Assembly: GCA_019163175.1 (NCBI GenBank)
Contig: JAFLKN010000029.1
Span: forward strand, 1-64,000
Length of the DNA stretch: 64,000 nt
Direction of reading: 5' to 3'
Source of the DNA: Prolixibacteraceae bacterium
GTDB taxonomy: Bacteria > Bacteroidota > Bacteroidia > Bacteroidales > Prolixibacteraceae
Of the stretch, positions 19,189 through 27,059 are shown piece by piece (position 1 is the stretch's first letter; each line of letters starts with the position of its first letter). The position numbers and the translations under genes were made by a program. Under the pieces are notes generated by a model. The model was not told where the DNA came from. It was given only the letters and a program-made list of their open reading frames with translations, and made no database searches.

Positions 19189-19258
19189 TCGAAATATGTT
19201 TATTGAATTTAGGTTGACTTGAATTTTAAGTAATTAGAACTATTTATTGTCGTGTTTT

Positions 19259-19350
19259 TACCCCAAACCCCTGAAGGGGCTTTTGGTCTGCAAGTATCTG
19301 AAATAATGGTTGATGCAGAAAGTCCCCTTTAGGGGATTTAGGGGTATATT
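19259..19350. repeat. Pair of inverted REP-like palindromes
   Basis: Two copies of one element face each other across about 35 bases. The left copy reads ACCCCAAACCCCTGAAGGGG. The right copy, on the opposite strand, reads ACCCCTAAATCCCCTAAAGG followed by GG. Each copy is a lead ACCCC(T)AAA followed by a CCCCT..AGGGG palindrome. The same design recurs four more times before 26.5 kb. It lies in the 201-base gap between the GH44-like and GH-D genes, where it could form a large cruciform or attenuating hairpin in the mRNA. Confidence 0.8.
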
Positions 19351-19389
19351 GCAAAATGAAATACGACATTTAATCATTTTTTGTACTTA

Positions 19390-21333
19390 CTATTTCGTTA
19401 GCAGCAATTTGTTAATTTGTGTTTGATTTTCGGTTTCCATCCGAATAAAATATAAACCCGCATCGGCTTTAACCTGACTGGTTTTAAACCGGCCTTTGGC
19501 ATCTCCATTATAAAGTGATTGAATGACCTGCCCTGAAGTATTTATTAAATCAACCTTTACTTTATCAGCATAATCTGTTGAAATAGACAGACTACTACCT
19601 GATGGAAGCGGATTTGGATAAATCTGAAAATTTTGGTTTTGGTTGAGCTTTGATAACCCGGTTACTGTTTCATCGTATTTTCCTTTTAAAACCAGAGTTG
19701 TGATCGACAATGGAGCTAAGGAAACCGACAACATAGTTCCTGTTTTTGTAATTGTAGATTGTTTCAGAGCGTTGCTTGTATGTGACACAAAAGTTTCGGT
19801 TTTTGGCAAGTTTTTCAGTGTTAACGCATTAATCGGTTCATCATTCAGCCTGAAATTTGTAAACTTCACTGTGGTATTTTTCGCCGTGGTGGTCGACCTG
19901 TTGATTAGCTGAATAACCAGTGAATCGGAAGTACTATTTCTACTTGAATAGGCATTTACAAACTCTTCCTGGCTGGAAGGTGATTGAACACAAATTGATT
20001 TGTTGTAACGGGCAAACTGGTGCAAAGCCTCCCACATGCCCACATTCCAGCTCCAGGGAGTATAAAGTTCTGCACCGTTTTTCATGAATTCGCCCATCAC
20101 CGAAGCATAAAAAAGTGCCTGAACATTCGGATTTTTTGGTTCAATTCCGGTTTCAGTCACTCCAACGCCAATATTGTGGTTCGGGCCAAAATATTTGGTT
20201 AACCATGCACGACTACGTTCCAGTATGTACTCTTTTTTAATGCTTGTATCCCAACCGCCATTGGCCATTGAAGCGCCATTTGCTTCAGGAAAATTGTAAT
20301 TTTTATCGAAGTAAACCCTGTGCATCTGAAGCACTTGAGTAGAATCTTTTGAACCTGGATAAAAATGAATATCCAGCACATCGAGCAGCCGAACACCACT
20401 TGCCTTTTGTTCTTCGGCAATCCGTTTGATAAAATATTCGAGCCAGATTTTTGGTGTGTGTGTACCCCATGAAGCCCACCAGAACCACTCGTTGCAGGCT
20501 GATGGTCCGACAAGTTTAATATTGGGATTTATTGCACGTGCAAGTTTGGCAGCCTTTATGTAGTTTTCAACATATTGAGCAGCGGTTCGGGCAGGTTTAA
20601 TATCGTTATGGGTGCCGCTCCAAATCTCCGGTTCATTGTCCATGCACCAATATTGAACCTGTTCTTTTTTCATGCCAATTCCTTTTGCACCAATCCAATG
20701 GTCAAGAATACCAACAGTTGAATCAGCGGGCCAGTCCATCAGGTACAAATCGGTATTTCCTTCTTTCAGCGCTTTTTTTGCGCCGGGAGTCAAATCAGGT
20801 TCGCCACCGCCGGTCAGATTTTGGTCAGAAGAAATTGGAGGCCATGCCTTTTGACCTGTTTTGATATAAAGACCCCAAACATCGTAATTGTAAGCAGTAC
20901 TTTTTGTTGCTTTACCCGAAAGTTGAAATCCCCACATTCCCTGGATTTCAGGCGCTTTTTCCTGAAGAGTTTTGGCTGCATAATCCCAGTCTTCTGTAAA
21001 ACACATATTGAACCAATCGGGTGCGCTCGACATTTTCAACCTCCAGTTGTACTTTGTACCGTTATTACCGTGGTATTCGCGCAAAATTTTAACACCCGAA
21101 TCTTTAATTCTGGTCCAGTCGGCAGTGGTTAATGGTTTTGATTTGTCGTAGCTAAGCGTGTTGTTCCGGCCATAAATAAAAGGTGATATGGGTTTATTGT
21201 TTGCCTTAACATCAACGGTTATGGTTACGTCATTTTGCGAAAAAACAGAGAAATGAGACAGTAATAAAAAACATAAACCCAAAACAAATTTTTCAGGGAA
21301 CTTTATAAAGGAATAGTTGGTCATTTTTTTCAT
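19390..21333 (-). CDS. GH44-like endo-beta-glucanase/xyloglucanase with T9SS sorting domain
   Basis: Secreted endo-acting glycanase. A signal peptide runs to about residue 33 (SHFSVFSQ). The GH44 start motif KPISPFIYGRNNTLSYD is followed by REYHGNNGTKYNWR. Catalytic residues are Glu234 in YWCMDNEPEIWSGTHND (acid/base) and Glu395 in VGVTETGIEP (nucleophile), with DIHFYPG between them. A small all-beta domain follows the barrel as in GH44 enzymes. The last 80 residues are a T9SS type A sorting domain (IYPNPLPSGSSLSIS, LINTSGQV, GLYFIRMETE). This is probably the surface enzyme that makes the first cut in the backbone. The GH44 assignment rests on motif reading. Confidence 0.8.
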   Translation of the reverse strand: MKKMTNYSFIKFPEKFVLGLCFLLLSHFSVFSQNDVTITVDVKANNKPISPFIYGRNNTLSYDKSKPLTTADWTRIKDSGVKILREYHGNNGTKYNWRLKMSSAPDWFNMCFTEDWDYAAKTLQEKAPEIQGMWGFQLSGKATKSTAYNYDVWGLYIKTGQKAWPPISSDQNLTGGGEPDLTPGAKKALKEGNTDLYLMDWPADSTVGILDHWIGAKGIGMKKEQVQYWCMDNEPEIWSGTHNDIKPARTAAQYVENYIKAAKLARAINPNIKLVGPSACNEWFWWASWGTHTPKIWLEYFIKRIAEEQKASGVRLLDVLDIHFYPGSKDSTQVLQMHRVYFDKNYNFPEANGASMANGGWDTSIKKEYILERSRAWLTKYFGPNHNIGVGVTETGIEPKNPNVQALFYASVMGEFMKNGAELYTPWSWNVGMWEALHQFARYNKSICVQSPSSQEEFVNAYSSRNSTSDSLVIQLINRSTTTAKNTTVKFTNFRLNDEPINALTLKNLPKTETFVSHTSNALKQSTITKTGTMLSVSLAPLSITTLVLKGKYDETVTGLSKLNQNQNFQIYPNPLPSGSSLSISTDYADKVKVDLINTSGQVIQSLYNGDAKGRFKTSQVKADAGLYFIRMETENQTQINKLLLTK

Positions 21334-21350
21334 TATTCAGAATGATTTTT

Positions 21351-22130
21351 TTATGGTACAAAATTTTCCCAAACCGATTTTACCAGTTGGGGTTGCGGCA
21401 CAAAAAGGAATTTCTCCGGATTTTCTTCAAACTGTTCGTAAATCGATTTTCCGGGTTCGATGCCCAAATGGGTGTATATTTCAGGACTTTTCTGAACCAG
21501 TTCACATTTTTCGTAATTCGGGTTTTTCTGCCATTCAATTTCTCCTAGAGGAGATATCACCGGAAACCAGGCCAGTCCTTTGTGGGCGCGGACTCCATCG
21601 TATTCAAAACCATATTTTCGGTCGCACCAGGCGCCAAAAGTAAGCGGTTGTTCCACATCGGCGCTGATGGTGGCATGTGCCCAATAAGGCGGAACAATCA
21701 CCACCTCGCCAGGACCGGCAACCACTGCAAAACAACGCCCTGGGTTATCTTCAGCAGTTTCCTGCATGTAAATAATGGCTTTGCCGCTCCAGATTTCGTA
21801 CACTTCAGGAGTTGACCAGCCCGAAAGCGGCGAGACTTTGTGAATATGCCCCTGACTGCGAACAGGTTCATCGCCCAATTTTCCGGCAGCATAGGTTACA
21901 GTTCCGTACAACAAATGCAACTTTTCGAGCAAAGGGATATGTTCTTTTTTACCGACATCCATAGCTATGGAATACACAGGGTCGGGCCCATCGCATTCGG
22001 GATTTCGCAGGCTTTTTCGAATCGAATCGAGTGTGCGGTTTTCAACTTCAGGCCCAAAAACATTCGAGCCGTATTTAAAACCCATTGGTTGCGTAGTGGG
22101 TTGGATATCAAATCCGGGATAAAATTTCAT
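21351..22130 (-). CDS. Cupin-type glucose-6-phosphate isomerase, copy 1 (archaeal-type PGI family)
   Basis: Interconverts glucose-6-phosphate and fructose-6-phosphate by family. The cupin metal site is visible as RSQGHIHKVS with Glu in PEVYEIWSG and a later His in PPYWAHATI, the H-x-H...E...H arrangement of cupin PGI. About 259 residues; relatives are 190-260. A GTG 24 bases upstream lies inside a hairpin, so the ATG at 22130 is the better start. A second cupin PGI is encoded at 26483-27052 in the same operon. The cytoplasmic location fits its neighbours, a sugar kinase and a mannose-6-phosphate isomerase-like gene. Confidence 0.85.
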   Translation of the reverse strand: MKFYPGFDIQPTTQPMGFKYGSNVFGPEVENRTLDSIRKSLRNPECDGPDPVYSIAMDVGKKEHIPLLEKLHLLYGTVTYAAGKLGDEPVRSQGHIHKVSPLSGWSTPEVYEIWSGKAIIYMQETAEDNPGRCFAVVAGPGEVVIVPPYWAHATISADVEQPLTFGAWCDRKYGFEYDGVRAHKGLAWFPVISPLGEIEWQKNPNYEKCELVQKSPEIYTHLGIEPGKSIYEQFEENPEKFLFVPQPQLVKSVWENFVP

Positions 22131-22146
22131 CACTTTATTATATTTT

Positions 22147-22166
22147 AGACGCACAGCAGTGCGTCT
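22147..22166. repeat. Perfect 8-bp stem palindrome (GACGCAC type)
   Basis: AGACGCAC-AGCA-GTGCGTCT forms a perfect stem with a tetraloop in the 44-base gap between the mannose-6-phosphate isomerase-like gene and PGI copy 1. It resembles the GAGACGCAC...GTGCGTCTC repeats scattered through many bacterial genomes. No T-tract follows in the transcription direction, so a mobile palindromic repeat or mRNA-processing hairpin is likelier than a terminator. Confidence 0.6.
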
Positions 22167-22174
22167 CTACATTT

Positions 22175-23983
22175 TTAAAACCTCACATATCCTTTCATGG
22201 TGCCGCATTTTTGGCCTTCACCTGCTCCGTATGGGCGAATGGTGTATGCACCAACCTTCGCCGGAACAATAAACACTTCGGCATAATGCACCACAAATGG
22301 CTCAAAAGCATTGGTCGGACTTTCAACAATCACTTCATCGCCTTCTACCAGACAAATCACATCGACACCTCCATTGGTATGGTGCTCCACTTTTTTGGTG
22401 AACCAATGCCGGCGGGTTTCAATAAACTCTCGTTCGTGCAAACCGGTGCGTTCTTCCACCCAGCCATCGCCTTCGGCCACTTTTTCAATGCAGTTCACCA
22501 GATTTTTGCGTGTCCATTCGGTTGTCCGGTTCCATTGAATATTCTTTTTACCGTGCTCAATATTTATCGGACGCGGTTTGCCATCCATACCCAATCGACC
22601 CCAATCCCATAATTTAAACGTAAAAATATAAGGTGTGGCGCTGATTTCGAGCACCATACTGCTTCTTCCCGAACAGTGAATGGTTCCGGCCGGAATCAAC
22701 ACATGGTCATGCTTTTTCATGGGCCAGGTTTGCACATGCTTTTCGGCTTCAAAAGGCTTGCCTCCGGCCTGTGCTTCTTCCAAATCGGCCAGCATTTCAT
22801 CAGGATTTACCCCTTCTTTTAAACCCAGATACACAATGGCGTCGTCTTCCACATACATCATGTAATAACTCTCGTCCTGGGTGTAATGCAGCCCAAATTT
22901 TTCCTGAATATATTCCGTCAACGGATGAACCTGAAGACTCAAATGGCCGCCTTCCATTGTATCGAGGTAGTCGAACCGAATGGGGAATTCGTCGCCAAAA
23001 CGCCCGTGAACCGGGTCTCCCATCAGTTCGCGCGGATGCCTGAAAACTAAATCGATGGAAGGAATTTCAATTACATCGTCGCCAAACTTCAGCAGCAAGC
23101 TGTTTTCTTCGGGAACTGCGTTGAAACACCATGCATAATTGGGAGCCGATTCATCGAGATTGCAGACCTCTTTCATCCACTGGCCACCCCAGGGTCCGGG
23201 GTCGAAAAACGGCACCACACTAAACGGACGGTTGGTTGCAATTTCAAGACCTTCCAATATGGCTTTGCCTTCAACCAGCTTAGGCTGACCAATTTTGTTG
23301 GTATCGAGCAGGAAATCCCATTTGTCGAACAATGTTTTTTTCAGGCGGTCGCACACACGCCAGTCCACGAAAAATCCCTGTTTGTAAAGCAGCATCCAGT
23401 CGGCTGTATCGCGGTTTTTCACACCCAAATTGTCGACTAAATGTTGGCGCATACGGAGTTGGATTTCCCAACGGGCCATGTCGGCATAAATAAGAAGAGA
23501 ACTCCAAGCCTCCCCTAAATCCCCTCCGAAGGAGGGGCCTTGAGGACACAGCAATGAAGCGCCGTATCCATAAATGATGATAATTCCTTCTTTTGTTTCT
23601 GAAATTTCGTTTTGAATGTTTTTTACTTTTTCTGAATCGAAAAAGGCATCCATAGTCAACCGGGTCATGAAGCCGAAAATACGGTCGTTGGTCACATCCT
23701 GAAACACCAGCTTTTTAATTTCCTCTTCGGGCATCATATAATCTGAAGCTTCGATGAATCGCGTGTACTTCAATCCACTTTTCAGGTTCGAAATCAATTC
23801 TTCATGAATTACTCCCTGATAGGTTTCAATTACCACTAACTTATTATTTCCTGAAAGCGCTGAAATTGAATTATTCAGGCGTTCGCAAATTGCTTCCCAG
23901 CCGTTTTCAACTTTGTACAAATCGTTTTTTACTTCCACTACCGGAAGGTTTGTAAACTTCGATGGTTTGTTTAAATATTTCAT
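22175..23983 (-). CDS. Class I mannose-6-phosphate isomerase-like protein with N-terminal kinase-like domain
   Basis: The C-terminal half (from about residue 250, counting from the ATG at 23983) is a cupin mannose-6-phosphate isomerase domain. It carries zinc-site motifs GGHLSLQVHP (about 345-354), DESYYMMY and LIPAGTIHCSG (about 430-439). The N-terminal 240 residues resemble a nucleotide-kinase-like fold (KLVVIETYQG, YADMARWEIQLR) but I see no intact P-loop. An in-frame ATG 24 bases upstream is less likely. Odd feature: residues about 146-162 (CPQGPSFGGDLGEAWSS) are encoded by a REP-like palindrome and look inserted between GYGASLL and LLIYADMARW. It probably feeds mannose-6-phosphate to fructose-6-phosphate next to the ROK kinase. 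Confidence 0.82.
   Translation of the reverse strand: MKYLNKPSKFTNLPVVEVKNDLYKVENGWEAICERLNNSISALSGNNKLVVIETYQGVIHEELISNLKSGLKYTRFIEASDYMMPEEEIKKLVFQDVTNDRIFGFMTRLTMDAFFDSEKVKNIQNEISETKEGIIIIYGYGASLLCPQGPSFGGDLGEAWSSLLIYADMARWEIQLRMRQHLVDNLGVKNRDTADWMLLYKQGFFVDWRVCDRLKKTLFDKWDFLLDTNKIGQPKLVEGKAILEGLEIATNRPFSVVPFFDPGPWGGQWMKEVCNLDESAPNYAWCFNAVPEENSLLLKFGDDVIEIPSIDLVFRHPRELMGDPVHGRFGDEFPIRFDYLDTMEGGHLSLQVHPLTEYIQEKFGLHYTQDESYYMMYVEDDAIVYLGLKEGVNPDEMLADLEEAQAGGKPFEAEKHVQTWPMKKHDHVLIPAGTIHCSGRSSMVLEISATPYIFTFKLWDWGRLGMDGKPRPINIEHGKKNIQWNRTTEWTRKNLVNCIEKVAEGDGWVEERTGLHEREFIETRRHWFTKKVEHHTNGGVDVICLVEGDEVIVESPTNAFEPFVVHYAEVFIVPAKVGAYTIRPYGAGEGQKCGTMKGYVRF
23506..23542. repeat. REP-like palindrome inside the mannose-6-phosphate isomerase-like gene
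   Basis: Lead AAGCCTCCCCTAAAT followed by the palindrome CCCCTCC-GAA-GGAGGGG (23521-23537). The same element occurs in intergenic positions at 23988 and 26391 and inside the next gene at 24970. Here it is translated on the minus strand and keeps the frame open, contributing residues around PSFGGDLGEA. Confidence 0.8.
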
Positions 23984-23987
23984 TATA

Positions 23988-24016
23988 AGCCCCTCCAACC
24001 TCCCCAAAGGGGAGGC
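23988..24016. repeat. REP-like palindrome, intergenic copy
   Basis: AAGCCCCTCCAACC lead followed by CCTCCCC-AAA-GGGGAGG (23999-24015). It fills most of the 46-base gap between the ROK kinase stop and the start of the mannose-6-phosphate isomerase-like gene, so the transcript should carry a strong hairpin just ahead of that start codon. Confidence 0.8.
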
Positions 24017-24029
24017 TATTTTTCATTGT

Positions 24030-25031
24030 TTATTTTAATAAAGATTTTCTCACCAGATAGTCAGCGCCAACTAAGGCTGCGGAGTCTGGAAACTTTGCTT
24101 CTACCAGTTTTACTTTTCCCCAGGGAGTCCAGGCCAGTTGGTTCACTTTTTCCTGAAGCGCGGGCAGAATAACCGCAGAACTCTTCATGATTCCGCCACT
24201 CAGAATAATCATTTCCGGGTCAAAGGCATGAATCATGGTAATGATTCCGGCAGCCCAGGCAGAAAGGCAATGCTCCAGCACTTCTTTGGCGACTTTATCA
24301 TTATTTCCGGCATGATGGAAAAGTGCCCTAAAATCAAGAACATCTTCACCTTTAATGGCACTTTCAGTAAATTCAGGATGCTCTTTCAGTAGCGATGGCA
24401 AACGCCAGGTTGAGGCTTCGGCTTCCACACAGCCCACATTTCCGCAGGTACAATCTGTCCCTTTGTGGTTCACTACGAAGTGTCCGCCAAGATTTCCGGC
24501 CTGAAAATGTTTTCCAATCAGTAACTCGCCTCCAATCAAAACGGCAGAACCAATTCCGGTACCCAAAGTAACGGCAACCAGTTCCGTACAACCCTGCCCT
24601 GCCCCGTGTTGCCACTCGCCCAGCAAAGCCATCCGCGCATCGTTCATGGCGTACAAAGGCCAGTTCCACTTTTCACGTGCCCAGCCAACCAAATCGGTGT
24701 CGGGACCGTCGTCGTACTTTTGGTTGGTCGATAAAATGCGGTTGACAGCCGAGTCAACCAGTCCGGCAAACGAAAAACCGATGCCAAGCACAGCTTCGTT
24801 TTCAACCTGATTGGCCAGCATAAATAAGTCTATTTCTGATTCAAGTGCTGGCAATTGAGCTTTTAGCCCCGAAGCCGATTGAGCCGGAATTTCTTTCCGG
24901 TCAATGAGTTCACCATTTTGGAGCAAGCCAATTTTGATAAAGGTTCCGCCTAGGTCGATGGCAACAGAAAAGCCTCCCCCGACCCCTCCAAACGGAGGGG
25001 AGAAAGTACCGGTATGCTTTGTTTTTCTCAT
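24030..25031 (-). CDS. ROK-family sugar kinase (glucokinase/mannokinase-like) with repeat-derived N-terminus
   Basis: ATP-dependent hexose kinase. Phosphate-binding strand VAIDLGGTFIKIGLL, LGTGIGSAVLIGGEL, GNLGGHFVVNHKG and the ROK zinc motif CTCGNVGCVEAEAS are all present; the catalytic Asp is in YAMNDARMALLGEW. The normal ROK protein starts within a few residues of the VAIDLGGT strand. Here it is preceded by about 20 residues (MRKTKHTGTFSPPFGGVGGG) encoded by a REP-like palindrome. I see no alternative ATG, GTG or TTG between the palindrome and VAIDLGG, so the repeat is translated. It lies between the MFS porter (23 bases) and the isomerase-like gene, fitting uptake followed by phosphorylation. 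Confidence 0.9.
   Translation of the reverse strand: MRKTKHTGTFSPPFGGVGGGFSVAIDLGGTFIKIGLLQNGELIDRKEIPAQSASGLKAQLPALESEIDLFMLANQVENEAVLGIGFSFAGLVDSAVNRILSTNQKYDDGPDTDLVGWAREKWNWPLYAMNDARMALLGEWQHGAGQGCTELVAVTLGTGIGSAVLIGGELLIGKHFQAGNLGGHFVVNHKGTDCTCGNVGCVEAEASTWRLPSLLKEHPEFTESAIKGEDVLDFRALFHHAGNNDKVAKEVLEHCLSAWAAGIITMIHAFDPEMIILSGGIMKSSAVILPALQEKVNQLAWTPWGKVKLVEAKFPDSAALVGADYLVRKSLLK
24970..25006. repeat. REP-like palindrome inside the 5' end of the ROK kinase gene
   Basis: AAGCCTCCCCCGA lead followed by CCCCTCC-AAAC-GGAGGGG (24983-25000). On the coding strand it specifies the proline/glycine run PPFGGVGGG just before the first beta-strand of the kinase. Same family as the copies at 19259, 23506, 23988 and 26391. 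Confidence 0.8.
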
Positions 25032-25054
25032 TTCTTTTTCCTCTTTCCTATATT

Positions 25055-26377
25055 CTATTTTGCAAACTCTTTTTCCAGTTCCTCCAGGGTTTTCCCCTTA
25101 GTTTCAGGAACATAATTCAGTACATAAACCAAATTGGCCAGGCAAATCAGTGCGAAAATCAGGAACGTAATTCCACCGCTTAATTTTTCGAGCATAACCG
25201 GAAAAGCTATGCTTACAACGGTGCAGGCAATCCAAAGTGACACAATGGCAATCGACATTCCTTTGCTGCGCAAGCGGTTGGGGAATAATTCGGTGGCCAC
25301 AACCCAAAGAGCCGGGCCCAGTGAGGCGGCAAAAAAGGCAATGTAACCGAGAATAAATACCAGCACTAAAACTCCTGAAGTTTGATTGGTAAAATACAAA
25401 GCCGACAATCCGGCAAGCATCAACGTCATACCGGTTGAACCGATTACAATTAGTAATTTACGTCCAAAACGGTCGATTAAAACCATTGCCACCAAGGTAA
25501 AAACCAGGTTTGTGCCGCCAATTAAAATGGTTTGCAACAAGGCCGAGTCGTTGCTCTGACCCACATTGGCAAAAATTTTCGGCGCGTAATACATGATGGT
25601 GTTGATTCCGGTAATTTGCTGAAAAACGGACAATATAATCCCGATAAACAACAGTGGTTTTATTTTGGGCGCCAGCAAATCACTGAAAGTTGATTCCTCC
25701 TGATTTTTCAGGGTTTCTTCAATTTCTTTCAATTCAGAAGCTGCAAATTCTTTTCCCGAAGTTTTTACCAACACATTGAATGCATCGTTGTTTCGGCCAC
25801 GGGCAACCAGCCAACGCGGACTTTCCGGAACCAAAAACAGGCTGAAAAACAGCAAAACAGCAGGAGCTGCCATCACCAGCAGCATCCAGCGCCAGTTGTT
25901 TTCGCCTGTGTCAACCAGCAAATAATTGCTAAAAAAAGCCACTAAAATACCGATGACAATGGCCAGTTGGTTAAGTGAAACCAATGTTCCGCGATATTTG
26001 GCCGGTGCAAGTTCGGCAATGTACATGGGAGAAAGAATGGATGCTACACCAACAGCAATGCCTCCCAAAACACGTGCGGAAATAAAGAAAACCAGCGAAT
26101 GAGCAGATGCGCTTCCCACAGCCGAAATAAAAAACAGCAGCGCTGCCGCCATCAGTACTTTTTTACGGCCGTAATGGTCGCCAGCCTTTCCGGCCAGAAA
26201 TACTCCCGCGATGCACCCAAACAGCAAACTGCTGACTGTCCAGCCCAAACCTGCCTCTGACAGGCCGAAATATGGCTGAATAAAATTGATGGTTCCGGAG
26301 ATCACCGCAGTGTCGAAACCGAACAAAAGCCCGCCTAAAGCGGCAACTACTGAAATTAAAACGACGTATCCTTTCAT
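25055..26377 (-). CDS. MFS sugar porter (proton-coupled hexose/pentose transporter)
   Basis: Inner-membrane major-facilitator protein of the sugar porter family with 12 predicted membrane segments. Signatures: LGGLLFGFDTAVISGTI at helix 1, DHYGRKKVLM in loop 2-3, VPESPRWLVARGR after helix 6, GINTIMYYAPKIF at helix 7, DRFGRKLL in loop 8-9 and PETKGKTLEELE at the C-terminus. It is closest in pattern to XylE/GLUT-type proton symporters. At 440 residues it is complete. Together with the ROK kinase and the isomerase genes it forms a cytoplasmic uptake module for monosaccharides released by the exported hydrolases. Confidence 0.95.
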   Translation of the reverse strand: MKGYVVLISVVAALGGLLFGFDTAVISGTINFIQPYFGLSEAGLGWTVSSLLFGCIAGVFLAGKAGDHYGRKKVLMAAALLFFISAVGSASAHSLVFFISARVLGGIAVGVASILSPMYIAELAPAKYRGTLVSLNQLAIVIGILVAFFSNYLLVDTGENNWRWMLLVMAAPAVLLFFSLFLVPESPRWLVARGRNNDAFNVLVKTSGKEFAASELKEIEETLKNQEESTFSDLLAPKIKPLLFIGIILSVFQQITGINTIMYYAPKIFANVGQSNDSALLQTILIGGTNLVFTLVAMVLIDRFGRKLLIVIGSTGMTLMLAGLSALYFTNQTSGVLVLVFILGYIAFFAASLGPALWVVATELFPNRLRSKGMSIAIVSLWIACTVVSIAFPVMLEKLSGGITFLIFALICLANLVYVLNYVPETKGKTLEELEKEFAK

Positions 26378-26390
26378 TGTTTATAATTTT

Positions 26391-26428
26391 AAACCCCCTC
26401 CAAACCTCCCCCGAAAGAGGAGGCTTAA
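26391..26428. repeat. REP-like palindrome, intergenic copy
   Basis: AAACCCCCTCCAAACC lead followed by an imperfect CCTCCCCCGAAAGAGGAGG palindrome and a short AAGG tail. It lies in the 105-base gap between PGI copy 2 and the MFS gene. Orientation matches the copies at 23506, 23988 and 24970. Confidence 0.75.
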
Positions 26429-26482
26429 AAAAAGGAGAATTCAACAATATCTTATTCTCAAAGAATCACAGTTTGCTTTAGT

Positions 26483-27052
26483 TTAAATCAGTTTAGGTAA
26501 GCCATCTACTTCAACCAACCTTGCAGAGAAACCATTTACGGCAATTTCTTCGTAATCGTGACCTGCATCTGATGGCCAGCATGCACCAACAATTAGTTTT
26601 TCGTTGCCGGTATTGGCCAGCCTGTGAGCAATTTCGCCGCCAATGTAATGCAGGCTTCCGGGGTAAACTTCTTCGGCCCAGGTATTCCATTCGCGATCCA
26701 TCAGAATAAGCATACCTTTTCCCTGCACGCCCCAGTAAAATTCGGCACGGTCGGATTGTGCATGAAAATGCCCTTTGGTCATGAAATATTCGTTGCCCAC
26801 TTTCCCCGGATAAATGGTTGATGCCCCGAAAAACAATCCGCCCGGAGTTCCTTCAGCCACAGGCAACCAAGCTTGTACAGTGTAAGCCAGTTGTTCCTGA
26901 TCCATTTCGGAATAAGCTTTCTCATCCCCAAAAATTCCGGGAATGTCTTTCAGTTTTCGTGTTTGATTGATAACTGGTTCGCCTGACATTTCGTAATTGA
27001 CAAGATTAAGTGTTACCGATGATTTGGTTAAACTTAGATGATTGATTTTCAT
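26483..27052 (-). CDS. Cupin-type glucose-6-phosphate isomerase, copy 2
   Basis: Single-domain cupin PGI of 189 residues, the size of the archaeal-type enzyme. The metal site is FMTKGHFHAQSDRAEFYWG with the later His in YIGGEIAHRLAN, giving H-x-H...E...H. IYPGKVGNEYFMTKGH is the family hallmark, and GACWPSDAGHDYE lies near the C-terminus. It differs substantially from copy 1, so the pair is not a recent duplication. It directly follows the GntR regulator (7-base gap) and heads the uptake module. Confidence 0.9.
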   Translation of the reverse strand: MKINHLSLTKSSVTLNLVNYEMSGEPVINQTRKLKDIPGIFGDEKAYSEMDQEQLAYTVQAWLPVAEGTPGGLFFGASTIYPGKVGNEYFMTKGHFHAQSDRAEFYWGVQGKGMLILMDREWNTWAEEVYPGSLHYIGGEIAHRLANTGNEKLIVGACWPSDAGHDYEEIAVNGFSARLVEVDGLPKLI

Positions 27053-27059
27053 ATTTTTG

